A stretch of DNA of 64,000 bases, from positions 248,001 to 312,000 of the forward strand of contig JACJYP010000001.1 in the NCBI GenBank assembly GCA_020636045.1, given 5' to 3'. Numbering within the stretch: the stretch's first letter is position 1; every line of letters starts with the position of its first letter. The notes beneath the pieces were generated by a model. The model worked only from the letters and a program-made list of their open reading frames with translations. It searched no databases and was not told the origin of the DNA. The position numbers and the translations under genes were made by a program. Origin of the DNA: Lewinellaceae bacterium. GTDB lineage: Bacteria; Bacteroidota; Bacteroidia; Chitinophagales; Saprospiraceae. Below are positions 16,929 through 25,833 of the stretch, piece by piece.

Positions 16929-17705
16929 ATGAACGAGACCTTGTATAATCTCCTTCGGCAGTATCAATCAGGACAATTGTCTGCCGAAGAAAAGACCGCC
17001 TTCGAAAAAAGGCTGTCGGAAGACCCTTCATTCGCGACGGAGGCGGGCGAATACGCGACCTGTCTTCTTGCCATTCATGAAGAAGGTGACCGGCTGCTGA
17101 GTGATAAGCTATCCGTTTACGCCAAAAACTTGTCAGAGATGAACGCAACGCCCATTTCGCTCGAACAGACGAAGGTTAAAACCCACAGGATCAGTACCTA
17201 TACGCGCTTGGCCTACCTCGCCGCAGCCATCTTTGTGCTGTTTGTTGTCGCTCTTCCCCTGTGGCTTGCGGATGGGTCTACGCACCCTGAAGCCGAATCG
17301 ACGGATGAGATGTTTGCCGCCAATTTTTCCATTCCTCCGGCTCCCGAGGCCCGCGACGACGACGCCACGCCCTGGCGCACCGCATACGGGAAGGGCGATT
17401 ACCCGGGCGCTATCCAAAACCTGGAAGTTCTGCTGGCTGATCCTGCCTTCAAAGGCCGTTCGGAGGCAAACCACTATCTCGGTGTCTCCTATCTCGCTAC
17501 CGGCAAGCCCGCAAAAGCGCTGAACGCATTGACAAAAGTCAGTCCGGACAGCTACGACTGGGAATCCGCACAATGGTATTCCGCGCTTTCCCTGATCAAA
17601 CTCGGCCGTACGGAAGATGCAACTTCGCTGCTGAGCGAAATCGCTGGTCAGGCTTCTCATCCCCAGCAAAAACAGGCCAAAAAGATGTTGGAGACACTGA
17701 AATAA
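16929..17705 (+). CDS. Anti-sigma-factor-like membrane protein with TPR domain
   Basis: A 258-residue protein. The N-terminal stretch (LLRQYQSGQLSAEEKTAFEK then RLSEDPSFA) resembles the cytoplasmic part of anti-sigma factors, without zinc ligands. One membrane helix follows at about 98-118 (LAYLAAAIFVLFVVALPLWLA), then a periplasmic part with two or three TPR-like units (TAYGKGDYPGAIQNLEVLL, NHYLGVSYLATGKPAKALNA). This topology fits a sensor that holds the ECF sigma factor (10280) at the membrane, but the pairing is inferred. It is divergent from the TPR-CHAT gene. It could instead be a simple TPR scaffold. Confidence 0.75.
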   Translation: MNETLYNLLRQYQSGQLSAEEKTAFEKRLSEDPSFATEAGEYATCLLAIHEEGDRLLSDKLSVYAKNLSEMNATPISLEQTKVKTHRISTYTRLAYLAAAIFVLFVVALPLWLADGSTHPEAESTDEMFAANFSIPPAPEARDDDATPWRTAYGKGDYPGAIQNLEVLLADPAFKGRSEANHYLGVSYLATGKPAKALNALTKVSPDSYDWESAQWYSALSLIKLGRTEDATSLLSEIAGQASHPQQKQAKKMLETLK

Positions 17706-17744
17706 GACCGGGGCGATTGATTTTGTAAAAGGCAAGGCGGAATT

Positions 17745-17843
17745 AGTAGCAGTTGGCCGTGTTGTTAATTGGTACGAACTATGGAACAAAAAGATTTCTA
17801 GTTCCCGCTTTGTCCTGATTCTGCTTTTCTGCCAACTGCTACT
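17745..17843. repeat. Long-range inverted repeat downstream of the anti-sigma-like gene
   Basis: AGTAGCAGTTGGC at 17745-17757 is repeated inverted as GCCAACTGCTACT at 17831-17843, a perfect 13 bp match separated by 73 bp. It lies in the 279 bp gap before the hybrid kinase gene. No gene is seen in the gap. It could be a cruciform or structured RNA, or the remnant of a small mobile element. Confidence 0.6.
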
Positions 17844-17984
17844 GCCTGCTGTTAACTTCAAATTGGTGGAACCAATCGACCCCAACCCCTGACAATACGG
17901 GGATGTCTGTAAAGAAAAATTTGGCTACGTTCAAAAAAAGTCAAATTTTGCTTCCTCGCATGCTTTCCCGGCGTGCGTCCATAT

Positions 17985-20900
17985 ATGCTGGACAGGAAAA
18001 ACCATTTACCGGATATTATTCTGATGCTGTTGATCACAGCCGTGATGCTGTCGGGCCCATCGCTCGCGGGGCAGGGCTTGTATTCATCTTCGGAAACGGG
18101 GCAGGCACTGATCAGGAAGTACAGTAGCCGTGAATACGGCGCCGGTACGCAAAACTGGGCCGTGCTGCAGGACCGGCGGGGCATTGTTTATGTGGGAAAC
18201 AATGAATGCCTGCTCGAATTCGACGGTCGGAACTGGCAACGCGTGCGAGGCGGCAACGGCGGGGCATTTTCCCTGGCCATGGGCGCCGATGGCAAAGTGT
18301 ACGTCGGCGGAGCGGGTGATTTTGGATTTCTGGGTAAGGATGCCGATGGACGCCGTATTTACGTCTCCCTGATCGACAAATTGCCGGCCGCGGCACGCGA
18401 CTTCGGGGTCATACGCTCGGTGCAGGCGCTGGGCGACACTGTTTTTTTTCAAAGCAGACAAACCCTGTTGCTGCTGAGCGGGGACCGCGTACAGGTAATA
18501 AAAATCCCCGACTCTTACCTGCGCTCATACGTCGTCGACGGATCGTATGTGCTAAAACTCGCCGGAAGAGGCCTTTGTGTCTGGCGCAACGGCGCTTTCC
18601 GCACGCTGCCCGGTGGCGAAGCATTCGACTCCGAAGTAGTGACCTGCATCTTGCCGCATTCGGGAGGCGCCTGGCTGGTAGGTACTCAAAAGAACGGCGT
18701 TTGGCTTTATGAGCCCGGCACGGGGCTCCGGCAGCCTGCATCTGAATTTAATGACCTGCAGGAGCGCTGGAAAAAGGAAGAGCTGTACTATGGTCTCGGT
18801 TTGCCGGATGGCGACCGTGCATTTGCGACCCTCAGCGGAGGGGTGTATATCGTAGGCCGGTCGGGCGCTTTGAAGAGACATATAGATCGAAAAATGGGCC
18901 TGAGTGACAATACGGTCCACCACCTGTTTACCGACAGCCAGCGCGGACTGTGGGTTTCTCTCAACCAGGGCCTCGACCGTATTTCCCTGCAGGCGCCCTT
19001 TGAATACTGGGATGCTGCACTGGGGCTCGATGCCGCCGTTTTATGTATAAAAAGGCATCGCGGTACCCTTTACCTGGGTACCAACCTGGGTCTCTATGCG
19101 CTGCAAGCGCCTGCCAGGGGGCAGGCGTCGGCGCGCTTTCACAGGGTCGGTAATTTACGCGACCAGATTTTTGCCCTGGAAACCGTACAGCCGCCCGGCC
19201 AGTCTGAAACACTGCTGTTGATGGCCAGCGGGTCGGGCCTCTACGCTTTGGATGGCAGCGAACAGATCCGCCGGCTGCACCGCGAAATACTGGGCCCCCT
19301 GTACGCGATCGCCGTTTCAAGGCACGGTGCGCCGGGGATATTTGCAGGAGGGGATAAAGGCCTCTTTTTCTTTGCCAGCGCCGGCGCACAGTGGTCATCA
19401 CCGCAGTTGGTCGCTGAAAGCGCCCTGCTGGTACGTTCCGTAGCCGAGGACGCAGATGGCAGATTATGGGTGGGCTTCCGGAACAAAGGTTTTGCCCGGC
19501 TGGAAAGTATCGAAGATGCCGGCTGGCGTATGCATTTTATTGACAGCTTGTCAGGCCGGCCCGTCAGAGGCGACCACCGCCTGTTCGTTTGGGGCAACGA
19601 ATTGCTGTTACGGTCATCGGAATACGGTACCTACCGATTCGATAGAGCAGCCGGTGCGTTGGTACCTTTTGAGTTTGAAAATACGAAGCGGCCGGTATGG
19701 GTGGCAGCAACAGGGCCACAGCAAAATATCTGGTTCTGGACACCGTCAAATTCAGGACTACAACTCAGGTGGAGCCGCCAGACCGAAAAGGGGCGCTGGC
19801 AAACCGTATCGCAACCCCTTGAAATGTTGCCGGATATGCGCGACCTTTTTCAGGGAGGAATATTTCAGGAAAACGACCGGGTGACCTGGATGGGAGGTGC
19901 CGCCGGACTATATCGCTTTGACGCCGGCAGTATCGTGGATTCATCGTGGTATCAAAGCAAGTTTCCCGTATTGCTGCGGAGCGTTCGTTCGGGCGGTGAT
20001 TCCCTCCTGGCTGTTGACTGGAACGGAGTATCGACCGGACCGATTGACATCCCGTTTCAGCATAATACCATCTCCTTTCACTTTGCAGCCCCTGATTTCG
20101 AACGCCCCGAAAACACGCGTTACAGTTATTTGCTGGAAGGATTCGATAGAAAATGGTCTTCCTGGACGGAAAAAGCCGAAAAAGAATACTCAAACCTGCC
20201 TCCTGGTGACTACAAGTTCAGGGTGCGCGCGCAAAGCCCGTTCATCGGATCGATGGAAAGCACGGCTTATGAATTTTCCATATTGCCGCCGTGGTACCGG
20301 AGCTGGTGGGCTTATTTGCTTTACCTCGCCCTGACGTCCTTTCTGATCTACGGCCTGACGATGTTGATCACCCGGCAGCAGGCCCGACGCCTTCAGCATG
20401 AGCAGGCCATCAATGAGCGCCTGCGCATGGCCGACAAACTCAAGGATCAATTCCTGGCAAACACTTCCCATGAACTCCGAACGCCGCTCAACGGCATCAT
20501 CGGCCTTTCGGAAAGCCTGATGGACGGGCTGGATAGTTTTAGCAAGGAAAAACAACGCGAGGAACTTTCCCTGATCGTCACCTCGGGCAAACGCCTGGCG
20601 GGACTCGTCAACGACTTGCTCGATTTTTCCCGGATACGGGAGAAAGACCTTCAACTGCGCCGCGGTCCCGTCGATCTGCAAAGTTTGACCGATGTGGTGC
20701 TACAAATTTGCAGACCCCTGGTGCAGGGCAAGGATGTCGCCCTGGTCAATGAAGTTCCCGCGGATCTGCCGGCTGTTTATACCGATGAAGACCGCCTGCA
20801 GCAAATCTTGCTCAACCTCTTGGGCAATGCAGCAAAATTTACCCAGCAGGGGAAAATCGCCGTAGGGGCACGCTTGCTGCTCCGGGATTTACAGGAGGAA

Positions 20901-22511
20901 GATGCTCCGGCAGGAAAATTTGCAGAGATCTATGTGGCGGATACGGGCATCGGCATCGCTCCGGAAAAACAGATGCGGATTTTCGAAGCCTTCGAACAGG
21001 CCGACGGTTCCATTGAGCGGGAGTTTGGCGGCACGGGCCTCGGCCTGGCGATCAGCAAAAGCCTGATCGAGTTGCAAGGCGGCAGCATCCGAGTTGAATC
21101 GGAGGAGGGGCGTGGCGCCACATTTTTGTTTACCCTGCCCTGCTCCGATGAAGCCGGGATTCGGCAGGAGCGCGTGATCCAGGAGGTGCCTTCGCATGCT
21201 TCCGGGGCTCCTTCGCCCGTAGCGACCACGGCGGTGACTGGCGAACCCGCAACTGTGCAGGGCGCCAGCCCGGTGAAAATTCTCATTGTCGACGATGAGC
21301 CTGTTAATCACCATGTATTGCGCAACCACCTGGCGGGCGGACATTTTCAGGTAGCCACCGCCTGGAACGGGGAAGAGGCCCTCGCTATGCTCGATACGCA
21401 TGGAAACTTCGATCTTATACTGCTGGACGTCATGATGCCGAAGATGAACGGTTATGAAGTGTGCCGGCGGATCAGAAAAAAATATCTTCCCTCCGAGTTG
21501 CCGGTGATCATGGTCACAGCCAAAAATCAGGTAGAAGATCTTGTACAGGGGTTGAGCCTGGGCGCCAACGATTACCTGGTGAAGCCCTTCAACAAGGAAG
21601 AACTGCTGGCCCGCGTAAAAACGCAGATCGATCTGCTGAGGATTTACTCTGTGGCCGACCGCTTTGTACCCGCCGAATTCATCCGTGCGCTCGGGCATGA
21701 GCGCATCACCGAGGTGGCGCTGGGTGACCAGACGCAGCGCGATGTTACGGTGCTGTTCTCCGACATCCGGGACTATACGGCATTTTCCGAACAAATGACC
21801 CCGGAGGATAACTTCAAATTCGTAAACGCCTACAACGGCCGTATGGGCCCCGTGATCCGTCAGCACGAAGGATTTATCAACCAGTACCTGGGCGACGGCA
21901 TCATGGCGATTTTTCCGCGCATGCCCAATGATGCGCTTAATGCGGCGATCCAGATGCAGCGGATCATTGGTCTGTACAACCTCGAACGGGCCATCCGGTC
22001 GTGGACGCCCATTTCTGTTGGCATGGGTTTGCATACCGGCTCACTGATCATGGGGATCACCGGCGATGAAAAACGCATGGATGCCGCGACCATCTCCGAC
22101 ACGGTCAATACCGCTTCCCGGATTGAGAACCTGACAAAATATTACGGCGCGAGGATCCTGCTCAGCGAAAACACGATGGTCAATATCGCCGACACAGGCC
22201 ATTTTGGCTTGCGTTACCTGGGGAAAGTGCAGGTGAAAGGGAAGCAAAAAGCAGTCGGGATTTACGAGTGTTTCGATGCCGACCCGGCGCTCCAGATGGA
22301 ACGGAAGCGCGATACCCTGAACCTGTTCAATATGGGCATTGAGCAGTACCTGTCACGCGATTTTGAAACCGCAGCCGGTACCATGAAAAAGGTGATGGCA
22401 CATAACCCAGATGATACGGTAGCGGCGTTTTTCCTGAACAAGATCGAAGGACTCCTCGCTTCCGGTGTGCCGGACGACTGGACAGGCGTGGAAAAAATGG
22501 ATGTGAAATAA
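17985..22511 (+). CDS. Hybrid histidine kinase with propeller sensor, receiver and class III nucleotide cyclase domain
   Basis: A 1,508-residue sensor. Order: signal/anchor (about 1-30), two-component propeller repeats in the periplasm (about 35-690, e.g. LFTDSQRGLWVSLNQGLDRI), Y_Y_Y domain (about 695-755), membrane helix (773-795), HisKA with H829 (NTSHELRTPLNG), ATPase with DTGIGIAPEKQ (about 986) and GTGLGLAISKS (about 1017), receiver with D1148 (LDVMMPKMNGYEV), and a class III cyclase (about 1250-1435). The cyclase keeps metal Asp residues D1260 and D1304 and the N1375/R1379 pair, but the usual adenine-selecting Lys position is Q1300. Start: ATG at 17985, with an in-frame GTG at 17973 as alternative. 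The signal would be relayed to a cyclic nucleotide instead of DNA binding. It is convergent with the methyltransferase, 4 bp apart. Confidence 0.9.
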   Translation: MLDRKNHLPDIILMLLITAVMLSGPSLAGQGLYSSSETGQALIRKYSSREYGAGTQNWAVLQDRRGIVYVGNNECLLEFDGRNWQRVRGGNGGAFSLAMGADGKVYVGGAGDFGFLGKDADGRRIYVSLIDKLPAAARDFGVIRSVQALGDTVFFQSRQTLLLLSGDRVQVIKIPDSYLRSYVVDGSYVLKLAGRGLCVWRNGAFRTLPGGEAFDSEVVTCILPHSGGAWLVGTQKNGVWLYEPGTGLRQPASEFNDLQERWKKEELYYGLGLPDGDRAFATLSGGVYIVGRSGALKRHIDRKMGLSDNTVHHLFTDSQRGLWVSLNQGLDRISLQAPFEYWDAALGLDAAVLCIKRHRGTLYLGTNLGLYALQAPARGQASARFHRVGNLRDQIFALETVQPPGQSETLLLMASGSGLYALDGSEQIRRLHREILGPLYAIAVSRHGAPGIFAGGDKGLFFFASAGAQWSSPQLVAESALLVRSVAEDADGRLWVGFRNKGFARLESIEDAGWRMHFIDSLSGRPVRGDHRLFVWGNELLLRSSEYGTYRFDRAAGALVPFEFENTKRPVWVAATGPQQNIWFWTPSNSGLQLRWSRQTEKGRWQTVSQPLEMLPDMRDLFQGGIFQENDRVTWMGGAAGLYRFDAGSIVDSSWYQSKFPVLLRSVRSGGDSLLAVDWNGVSTGPIDIPFQHNTISFHFAAPDFERPENTRYSYLLEGFDRKWSSWTEKAEKEYSNLPPGDYKFRVRAQSPFIGSMESTAYEFSILPPWYRSWWAYLLYLALTSFLIYGLTMLITRQQARRLQHEQAINERLRMADKLKDQFLANTSHELRTPLNGIIGLSESLMDGLDSFSKEKQREELSLIVTSGKRLAGLVNDLLDFSRIREKDLQLRRGPVDLQSLTDVVLQICRPLVQGKDVALVNEVPADLPAVYTDEDRLQQILLNLLGNAAKFTQQGKIAVGARLLLRDLQEEDAPAGKFAEIYVADTGIGIAPEKQMRIFEAFEQADGSIEREFGGTGLGLAISKSLIELQGGSIRVESEEGRGATFLFTLPCSDEAGIRQERVIQEVPSHASGAPSPVATTAVTGEPATVQGASPVKILIVDDEPVNHHVLRNHLAGGHFQVATAWNGEEALAMLDTHGNFDLILLDVMMPKMNGYEVCRRIRKKYLPSELPVIMVTAKNQVEDLVQGLSLGANDYLVKPFNKEELLARVKTQIDLLRIYSVADRFVPAEFIRALGHERITEVALGDQTQRDVTVLFSDIRDYTAFSEQMTPEDNFKFVNAYNGRMGPVIRQHEGFINQYLGDGIMAIFPRMPNDALNAAIQMQRIIGLYNLERAIRSWTPISVGMGLHTGSLIMGITGDEKRMDAATISDTVNTASRIENLTKYYGARILLSENTMVNIADTGHFGLRYLGKVQVKGKQKAVGIYECFDADPALQMERKRDTLNLFNMGIEQYLSRDFETAAGTMKKVMAHNPDDTVAAFFLNKIEGLLASGVPDDWTGVEKMDVK

Positions 22512-22515
22512 ACAT

Positions 22516-23163
22516 TCAGGCCGTCCGGCGCAGGAGCATCAGCCCGTCGCGTACAGGCAGGATGATATTCTCCACACGTGGGTCGCCATGCACCTGATCG
22601 TTGAAGGCGCGCAGCGCACGGGCCGTTTCATCCTTTGTGTCGCCGCCGGCCACTTTCCCGTCCCACAGCACATTGTCGATCAGCATAAAACCGCCGGGCC
22701 TGAGCTTGGCCAGCGCCAGTTCGTAGTGCAGGGGGTAGTCCAGTTTGCCGGCATCGAGGAAAACGAGGTCGAACTGCTCGTCGAGGCGGGGAATGACTTC
22801 GGCAGCATCGCCGAAATGGACCTGTATGGCAGTTTCCCGGCCCGCCTCCCGGATGTATTTATGGATCAGGCTGCCCAGTTCCTTGTTGATCTCGATGGTA
22901 TGCAGGATACCGCCGTCGTCGAGCCCCTCCGCCAGGCAAAGCGCGGCGTAGCCGGTGAAGGTACCCACTTCGAGTATCCTGTGCGGGCGGATCATGAGAC
23001 TGATGAAGCGCAGCAGCATGCCCTGGTAAGGTCCCGACAACATCTGAGGGCTCAGGGTGCGCAGGTGCGTTTCGCGTTCCAGCGCTCCGAACAGCGCAGC
23101 GGGGGGCGTGCTGTGTTCGGCGCAATATTCGAAAGTAGCCTGATTCAAGGGTACGTTTTGCAT
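22516..23163 (-). CDS. SAM-dependent O-methyltransferase (class I, COMT-like)
   Basis: A 215-residue enzyme of the caffeoyl-CoA/catechol O-methyltransferase type. Motif I is ILEVGTFTGYAALCLAEGL (about 63-81). The acidic SAM-ribose residue is in HTIEINKE, and the metal-binding segment is LVFLDAGKLDYP then FMLIDNVLWDGKV, both typical of divalent-metal-dependent O-methyltransferases. Soluble, probably cytoplasmic; the acceptor is unknown. The tRNA-tuf promoter region begins divergently upstream of it. Confidence 0.9.
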   Translation of the reverse strand: MQNVPLNQATFEYCAEHSTPPAALFGALERETHLRTLSPQMLSGPYQGMLLRFISLMIRPHRILEVGTFTGYAALCLAEGLDDGGILHTIEINKELGSLIHKYIREAGRETAIQVHFGDAAEVIPRLDEQFDLVFLDAGKLDYPLHYELALAKLRPGGFMLIDNVLWDGKVAGGDTKDETARALRAFNDQVHGDPRVENIILPVRDGLMLLRRTA

Positions 23164-23287
23164 AAAAAAGACTTCTGGATCAGAGGATTATTTGGTTTCG
23201 GAGGGCCCCTTCGGGTATGCCGGCAAAGTTCTTGCTAAAAAATCCGGTTTTTTTCAAAAATTGTTTTTTCATTTCGACGCAGCGCTG

Positions 23288-23295
23288 TACCTTTG
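23288..23295 (+). promoter_or_regulatory. Bacteroidota -7 element for the tRNA-tuf operon
   Basis: Reads TACCTTTG, a full TAnnTTTG match, 86 bp before tRNA-Thr. A TTG at 23261-23263 lies 24 bp upstream. It probably drives the tRNA-tuf cluster. Confidence 0.5.
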
Positions 23296-23380
23296 CACAC
23301 GCTTTTCGGGAGGGGTGTTTGTTTTCCCGGAAAAAACGTTGTTTGAAATTGTACCAAAAGCCTTGGAGGCAACGAATTAG

Positions 23381-23453
23381 GCCACTGTAGCTCAGTTGGT
23401 AGAGCAGCTGATTTGTAATCAGCTGGTCGGGGGTTCGAGTCCCTCCAGTGGCT
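23381..23453 (+). tRNA. tRNA-Thr (TGT)
   Basis: A 73-nt cloverleaf: acceptor GCCACTG pairing with CAGTGGC, D-arm GTAGCTCAGTTGGTAGAGC, anticodon stem CTGAT/ATCAG with loop TTTGTAA (anticodon TGT), and T-arm GGGGGTTCGAGTCCCTC. CCA is not encoded. First of four tRNAs ahead of tuf. Confidence 0.97.
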
Positions 23454-23536
23454 CAAAAAACGCGAGTTTTTTGTTTTGCAGTAACATTTTCAGGTCGGGC
23501 AAACGTATCGCGACCGAAAATATATAAAAGTTGCAA

Positions 23537-23620
23537 GGGGGTGCCCCGGAGTTGGAGAGCCGGGCCAGACTGTAAATCTGGTGCTTTACCGCTGAGTAGG
23601 TTCGAATCCCACCACCCCCA
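23537..23620 (+). tRNA. tRNA-Tyr (GTA)
   Basis: An 84-nt class II tRNA with a long variable arm. Acceptor GGGGGTG pairs with CACCCCC, discriminator A. The anticodon stem CAGA/TCTG surrounds CTGTAAA (anticodon GTA). The T stem shows one apparent A-C mismatch. Confidence 0.95.
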
Positions 23621-23624
23621 CCTC

Positions 23625-23652
23625 GCCCGCTGTAGCTTTAGTGAAGGCGGGC
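23625..23652 (+). repeat. Short palindromic element (REP-like), copy 1
   Basis: The ends GCCCGC and GCGGGC pair around a TGTAGCTTTAGTGAAG core. It starts 4 nt after tRNA-Tyr and is followed by a T run, so it may serve as a processing or weak termination hairpin. Related copies are at 23724-23749 (opposite orientation) and 41612-41634. Confidence 0.7.
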
Positions 23653-23723
23653 AGTTTTTCTTCGTCCTGTTTTCTTTCTGATCGATCGGAGGAATAAGGT
23701 GTGGAAAAACACTTGTACAAGAC

Positions 23724-23749
23724 ACCGCCTTCGCTGAAGCTACGGCGGT
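23724..23749 (-). repeat. Short palindromic element (REP-like), copy 2
   Basis: ACCGCC and GGCGGT ends pair around TTCGCTGAAGCTAC. On the minus strand it matches the element at 23625-23652 in 20 or more of its positions. It lies 4 nt before tRNA-Gly, so the two copies form an inverted pair in the tRNA-Tyr to tRNA-Gly spacer. Confidence 0.7.
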
Positions 23750-23753
23750 TAAA

Positions 23754-23826
23754 GCGGTGGTAGCTCAGTTGGTAGAGCGTCAGCCTTCCAAGCTGAATGT
23801 CGCGAGTTCGAATCTCGTCCGCCGCT
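23754..23826 (+). tRNA. tRNA-Gly (TCC)
   Basis: A 73-nt cloverleaf: acceptor GCGGTGG with CCGCCGC, anticodon stem CAGC/GCTG around CTTCCAA (anticodon TCC), T-arm GCGAGTTCGAATCTCGT. CCA is not encoded. Confidence 0.97.
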
Positions 23827-23894
23827 CGATCTCTGAAGTCATTGGGGTCTTTTTGACTCCAATGACTTTAATCGCTCAGGGAAAAGCAGATCAT

Positions 23895-23966
<72 letters not shown>

Positions 23967-23974
23967 CGAAGCAA

Positions 23975-24058
23975 AATGTGATAAGGTGGTATTTTCTCAA
24001 TGTGATAAGGATAGGGTTATAATATTATCACATCATCACATTATCGAATTATCGCATT
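23975..24058 (+). repeat. Octamer repeats (ATCACATT family) in the tuf leader
   Basis: AATGTGAT occurs at 23975-23982 and 23999-24006. Then come four contiguous octamers at 24027-24058: ATCACATC, ATCACATT, ATCGAATT and ATCGCATT. The two early copies are reverse complements of the later ones, so the leader RNA between tRNA-Thr and tuf can fold into alternative hairpins. Related octamers occur between rplJ and rplL. Confidence 0.75.
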
Positions 24059-24105
24059 AAATAACATTTTTTCACTTAAAGTTTTGATACAAACAGTCTA
24101 AACCA

Positions 24106-25302
24106 ATGGCAAAAGAGACATTTGTTCGCACCAAGCCGCACGTAAATATTGGCACGATTGGTCACGTTGACCACGGCAAAACGACGCTGACGGCTGCCAT
24201 TACTTTCGTTCTTTCTCAAAAAGGTCTGGCAAAGAAAACGGACTACGATGCCATTGATGCTGCTCCGGAAGAAAAAGAGCGTGGTATTACGATCAATACC
24301 GCACACGTTGAATATGAAACGGAAAAGCGTCACTACGCGCACGTTGACTGCCCTGGTCACGCCGACTACGTTAAAAACATGATCACCGGTGCCGCTCAGA
24401 TGGACGGCGCTATCCTCGTATGCGCCGCTACCGACGGTCCGATGCCGCAAACGCGCGAGCACATCCTGCTCGCCCGCCAGGTAGGCGTTCCGCGTATCGT
24501 GGTATTCATGAATAAAGTGGACCTCGTTGACGATGCCGAGATGCTCGAACTCGTCGATATGGAACTCCGCGAGCTCCTGAGCTCCTACCAGTTCGACGGC
24601 GACGACGCTTCCATCATCCAGGGTTCCGCCCTGAAAGCCCTCGAAGGCGATGTAGACCATGTTGCAAAGATCATGGAACTCATGGACGCTTGCGACAGCG
24701 ACATTCCCGAGCCGGTACGCGAAGTGGACAAGCCCTTCCTCATGCCGGTGGAAGACGTATTCACCATCACCGGTCGCGGTACCGTTGCTACGGGCCGTAT
24801 CGAGCGCGGTGTGATCAACGTGAACGATCCCGTTGAGATCATCGGTATGATGAAAGATGGTGAAAAGCCGCTGACCTCCACCGTTACGGGTGTGGAAATG
24901 TTCCGCAAACTGCTCGATCGCGGTGAAGCCGGTGACAACGCCGGTCTGCTGCTGCGCGGTATCGACAAAGAGCAGATCCGTCGCGGTATGGTTATCTGCA
25001 AACCCGGTAGCGTGAAGCCGCACAAGCACTTCAAGTGCTCGGTTTACGTACTGTCGAAAGAAGAAGGTGGTCGTCACACCCCGTTCTTCAACGGCTACCG
25101 CCCGCAGTTCTACTTCCGCACCACCGACGTAACGGGCGACGTGAAGCTGCCTGCCAACGTCGAAATGGTGATGCCGGGCGACAACATTGAACTCGAAGTA
25201 AATCTCCTCAACACCATCGCCATGGAAAAAGGCCTGCGTTTCGCTATCCGCGAAGGTGGCCGTACCGTTGGCGCCGGTCAGGTGACGGAGATCATCGACT
25301 AA
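24106..25302 (+). CDS. tuf: Elongation factor Tu
   Basis: A 398-residue EF-Tu, the GTPase that delivers aminoacyl-tRNA to the ribosome. The G1 motif GHVDHGKTT, G2 RGITINTAHVEYE, G3 DCPGHADY, G4 NKVD and G5 GSALK are all intact, followed by domains 2 and 3 (RGTVATGRIERG, GYRPQFYFRTTDVTG). Full length. The order thrT-tyrT-glyT-thrT-tuf upstream of trpT-secE-nusG is the same as in the E. coli tufB region. The stop is followed by inverted heptamer arrays that form a terminator-like hairpin. Confidence 0.98.
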   Translation: MAKETFVRTKPHVNIGTIGHVDHGKTTLTAAITFVLSQKGLAKKTDYDAIDAAPEEKERGITINTAHVEYETEKRHYAHVDCPGHADYVKNMITGAAQMDGAILVCAATDGPMPQTREHILLARQVGVPRIVVFMNKVDLVDDAEMLELVDMELRELLSSYQFDGDDASIIQGSALKALEGDVDHVAKIMELMDACDSDIPEPVREVDKPFLMPVEDVFTITGRGTVATGRIERGVINVNDPVEIIGMMKDGEKPLTSTVTGVEMFRKLLDRGEAGDNAGLLLRGIDKEQIRRGMVICKPGSVKPHKHFKCSVYVLSKEEGGRHTPFFNGYRPQFYFRTTDVTGDVKLPANVEMVMPGDNIELEVNLLNTIAMEKGLRFAIREGGRTVGAGQVTEIID

Positions 25303-25315
25303 TAACATTACGACA

Positions 25316-25387
25316 GACGGTAAGGCGGCGGACGGTAGACGGTTTTTTTGAAAAGCCGTCAACCGTTGGCCGTCGACCGTCAGCCGT
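25316..25387. repeat. Inverted heptamer repeat arrays between tuf and tRNA-Trp, copy B
   Basis: 25316-25343 contains the heptamers in reverse orientation (minus strand ACCGTCT, ACCGTCC, GCCGCCT, TACCGTC). 25355-25387 contains them forward (GCCGTCA, ACCGTTG, GCCGTCG, ACCGTCA, GCCGT). The two arms face each other around a T7 run and can form a hairpin. It ends 5 nt before tRNA-Trp and may end or attenuate tuf transcription (inference). Confidence 0.8.
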
Positions 25388-25392
25388 ATTAA

Positions 25393-25465
<73 letters not shown>

Positions 25466-25593
25466 CTATCAACCATCAGTTGCTTAATCCAATCCGTCTG
25501 AGTTCATCAGACAAGTTCGTTGTCGGTTATGCCTGACAACGAACTTTTTTAACGAAGGCGACGGCGCAAAGCAACGAACAACGAAACAGCGTA

Positions 25594-25785
25594 ATGGAAA
25601 AATTGACGCTTTATCTGAAGGAAAGCTACCACGAACTCGTCAAAAACGTGTCGTGGCCCACTGCTGCACAGCTGCAGGAAAGCACCATCGTGGTATTGGT
25701 GACTTCCGGCATCCTGGCCCTGATCATCTTTTTGATGGATGTCATGTGCAGTACCTTTTTCAAAAACATCTACGGGGTCTGGTGA
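25594..25785 (+). CDS. secE: Preprotein translocase subunit SecE
   Basis: A 63-residue single-helix SecE of the short type. The amphipathic N-terminus contains the conserved ELVKNVSWPTAAQLQEST (the W-P-T hinge), followed by one membrane helix (IVVLVTSGILALIIFLMDVM). SecE clamps SecY in the inner-membrane translocon. It lies 48 bp upstream of nusG as in most bacteria. Confidence 0.95.
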   Translation: MEKLTLYLKESYHELVKNVSWPTAAQLQESTIVVLVTSGILALIIFLMDVMCSTFFKNIYGVW

Positions 25786-25833
25786 TCTGAAACGCAGCGT
25801 TTCTTCAATTGACCTGCCATCCCGTTCTGCATC

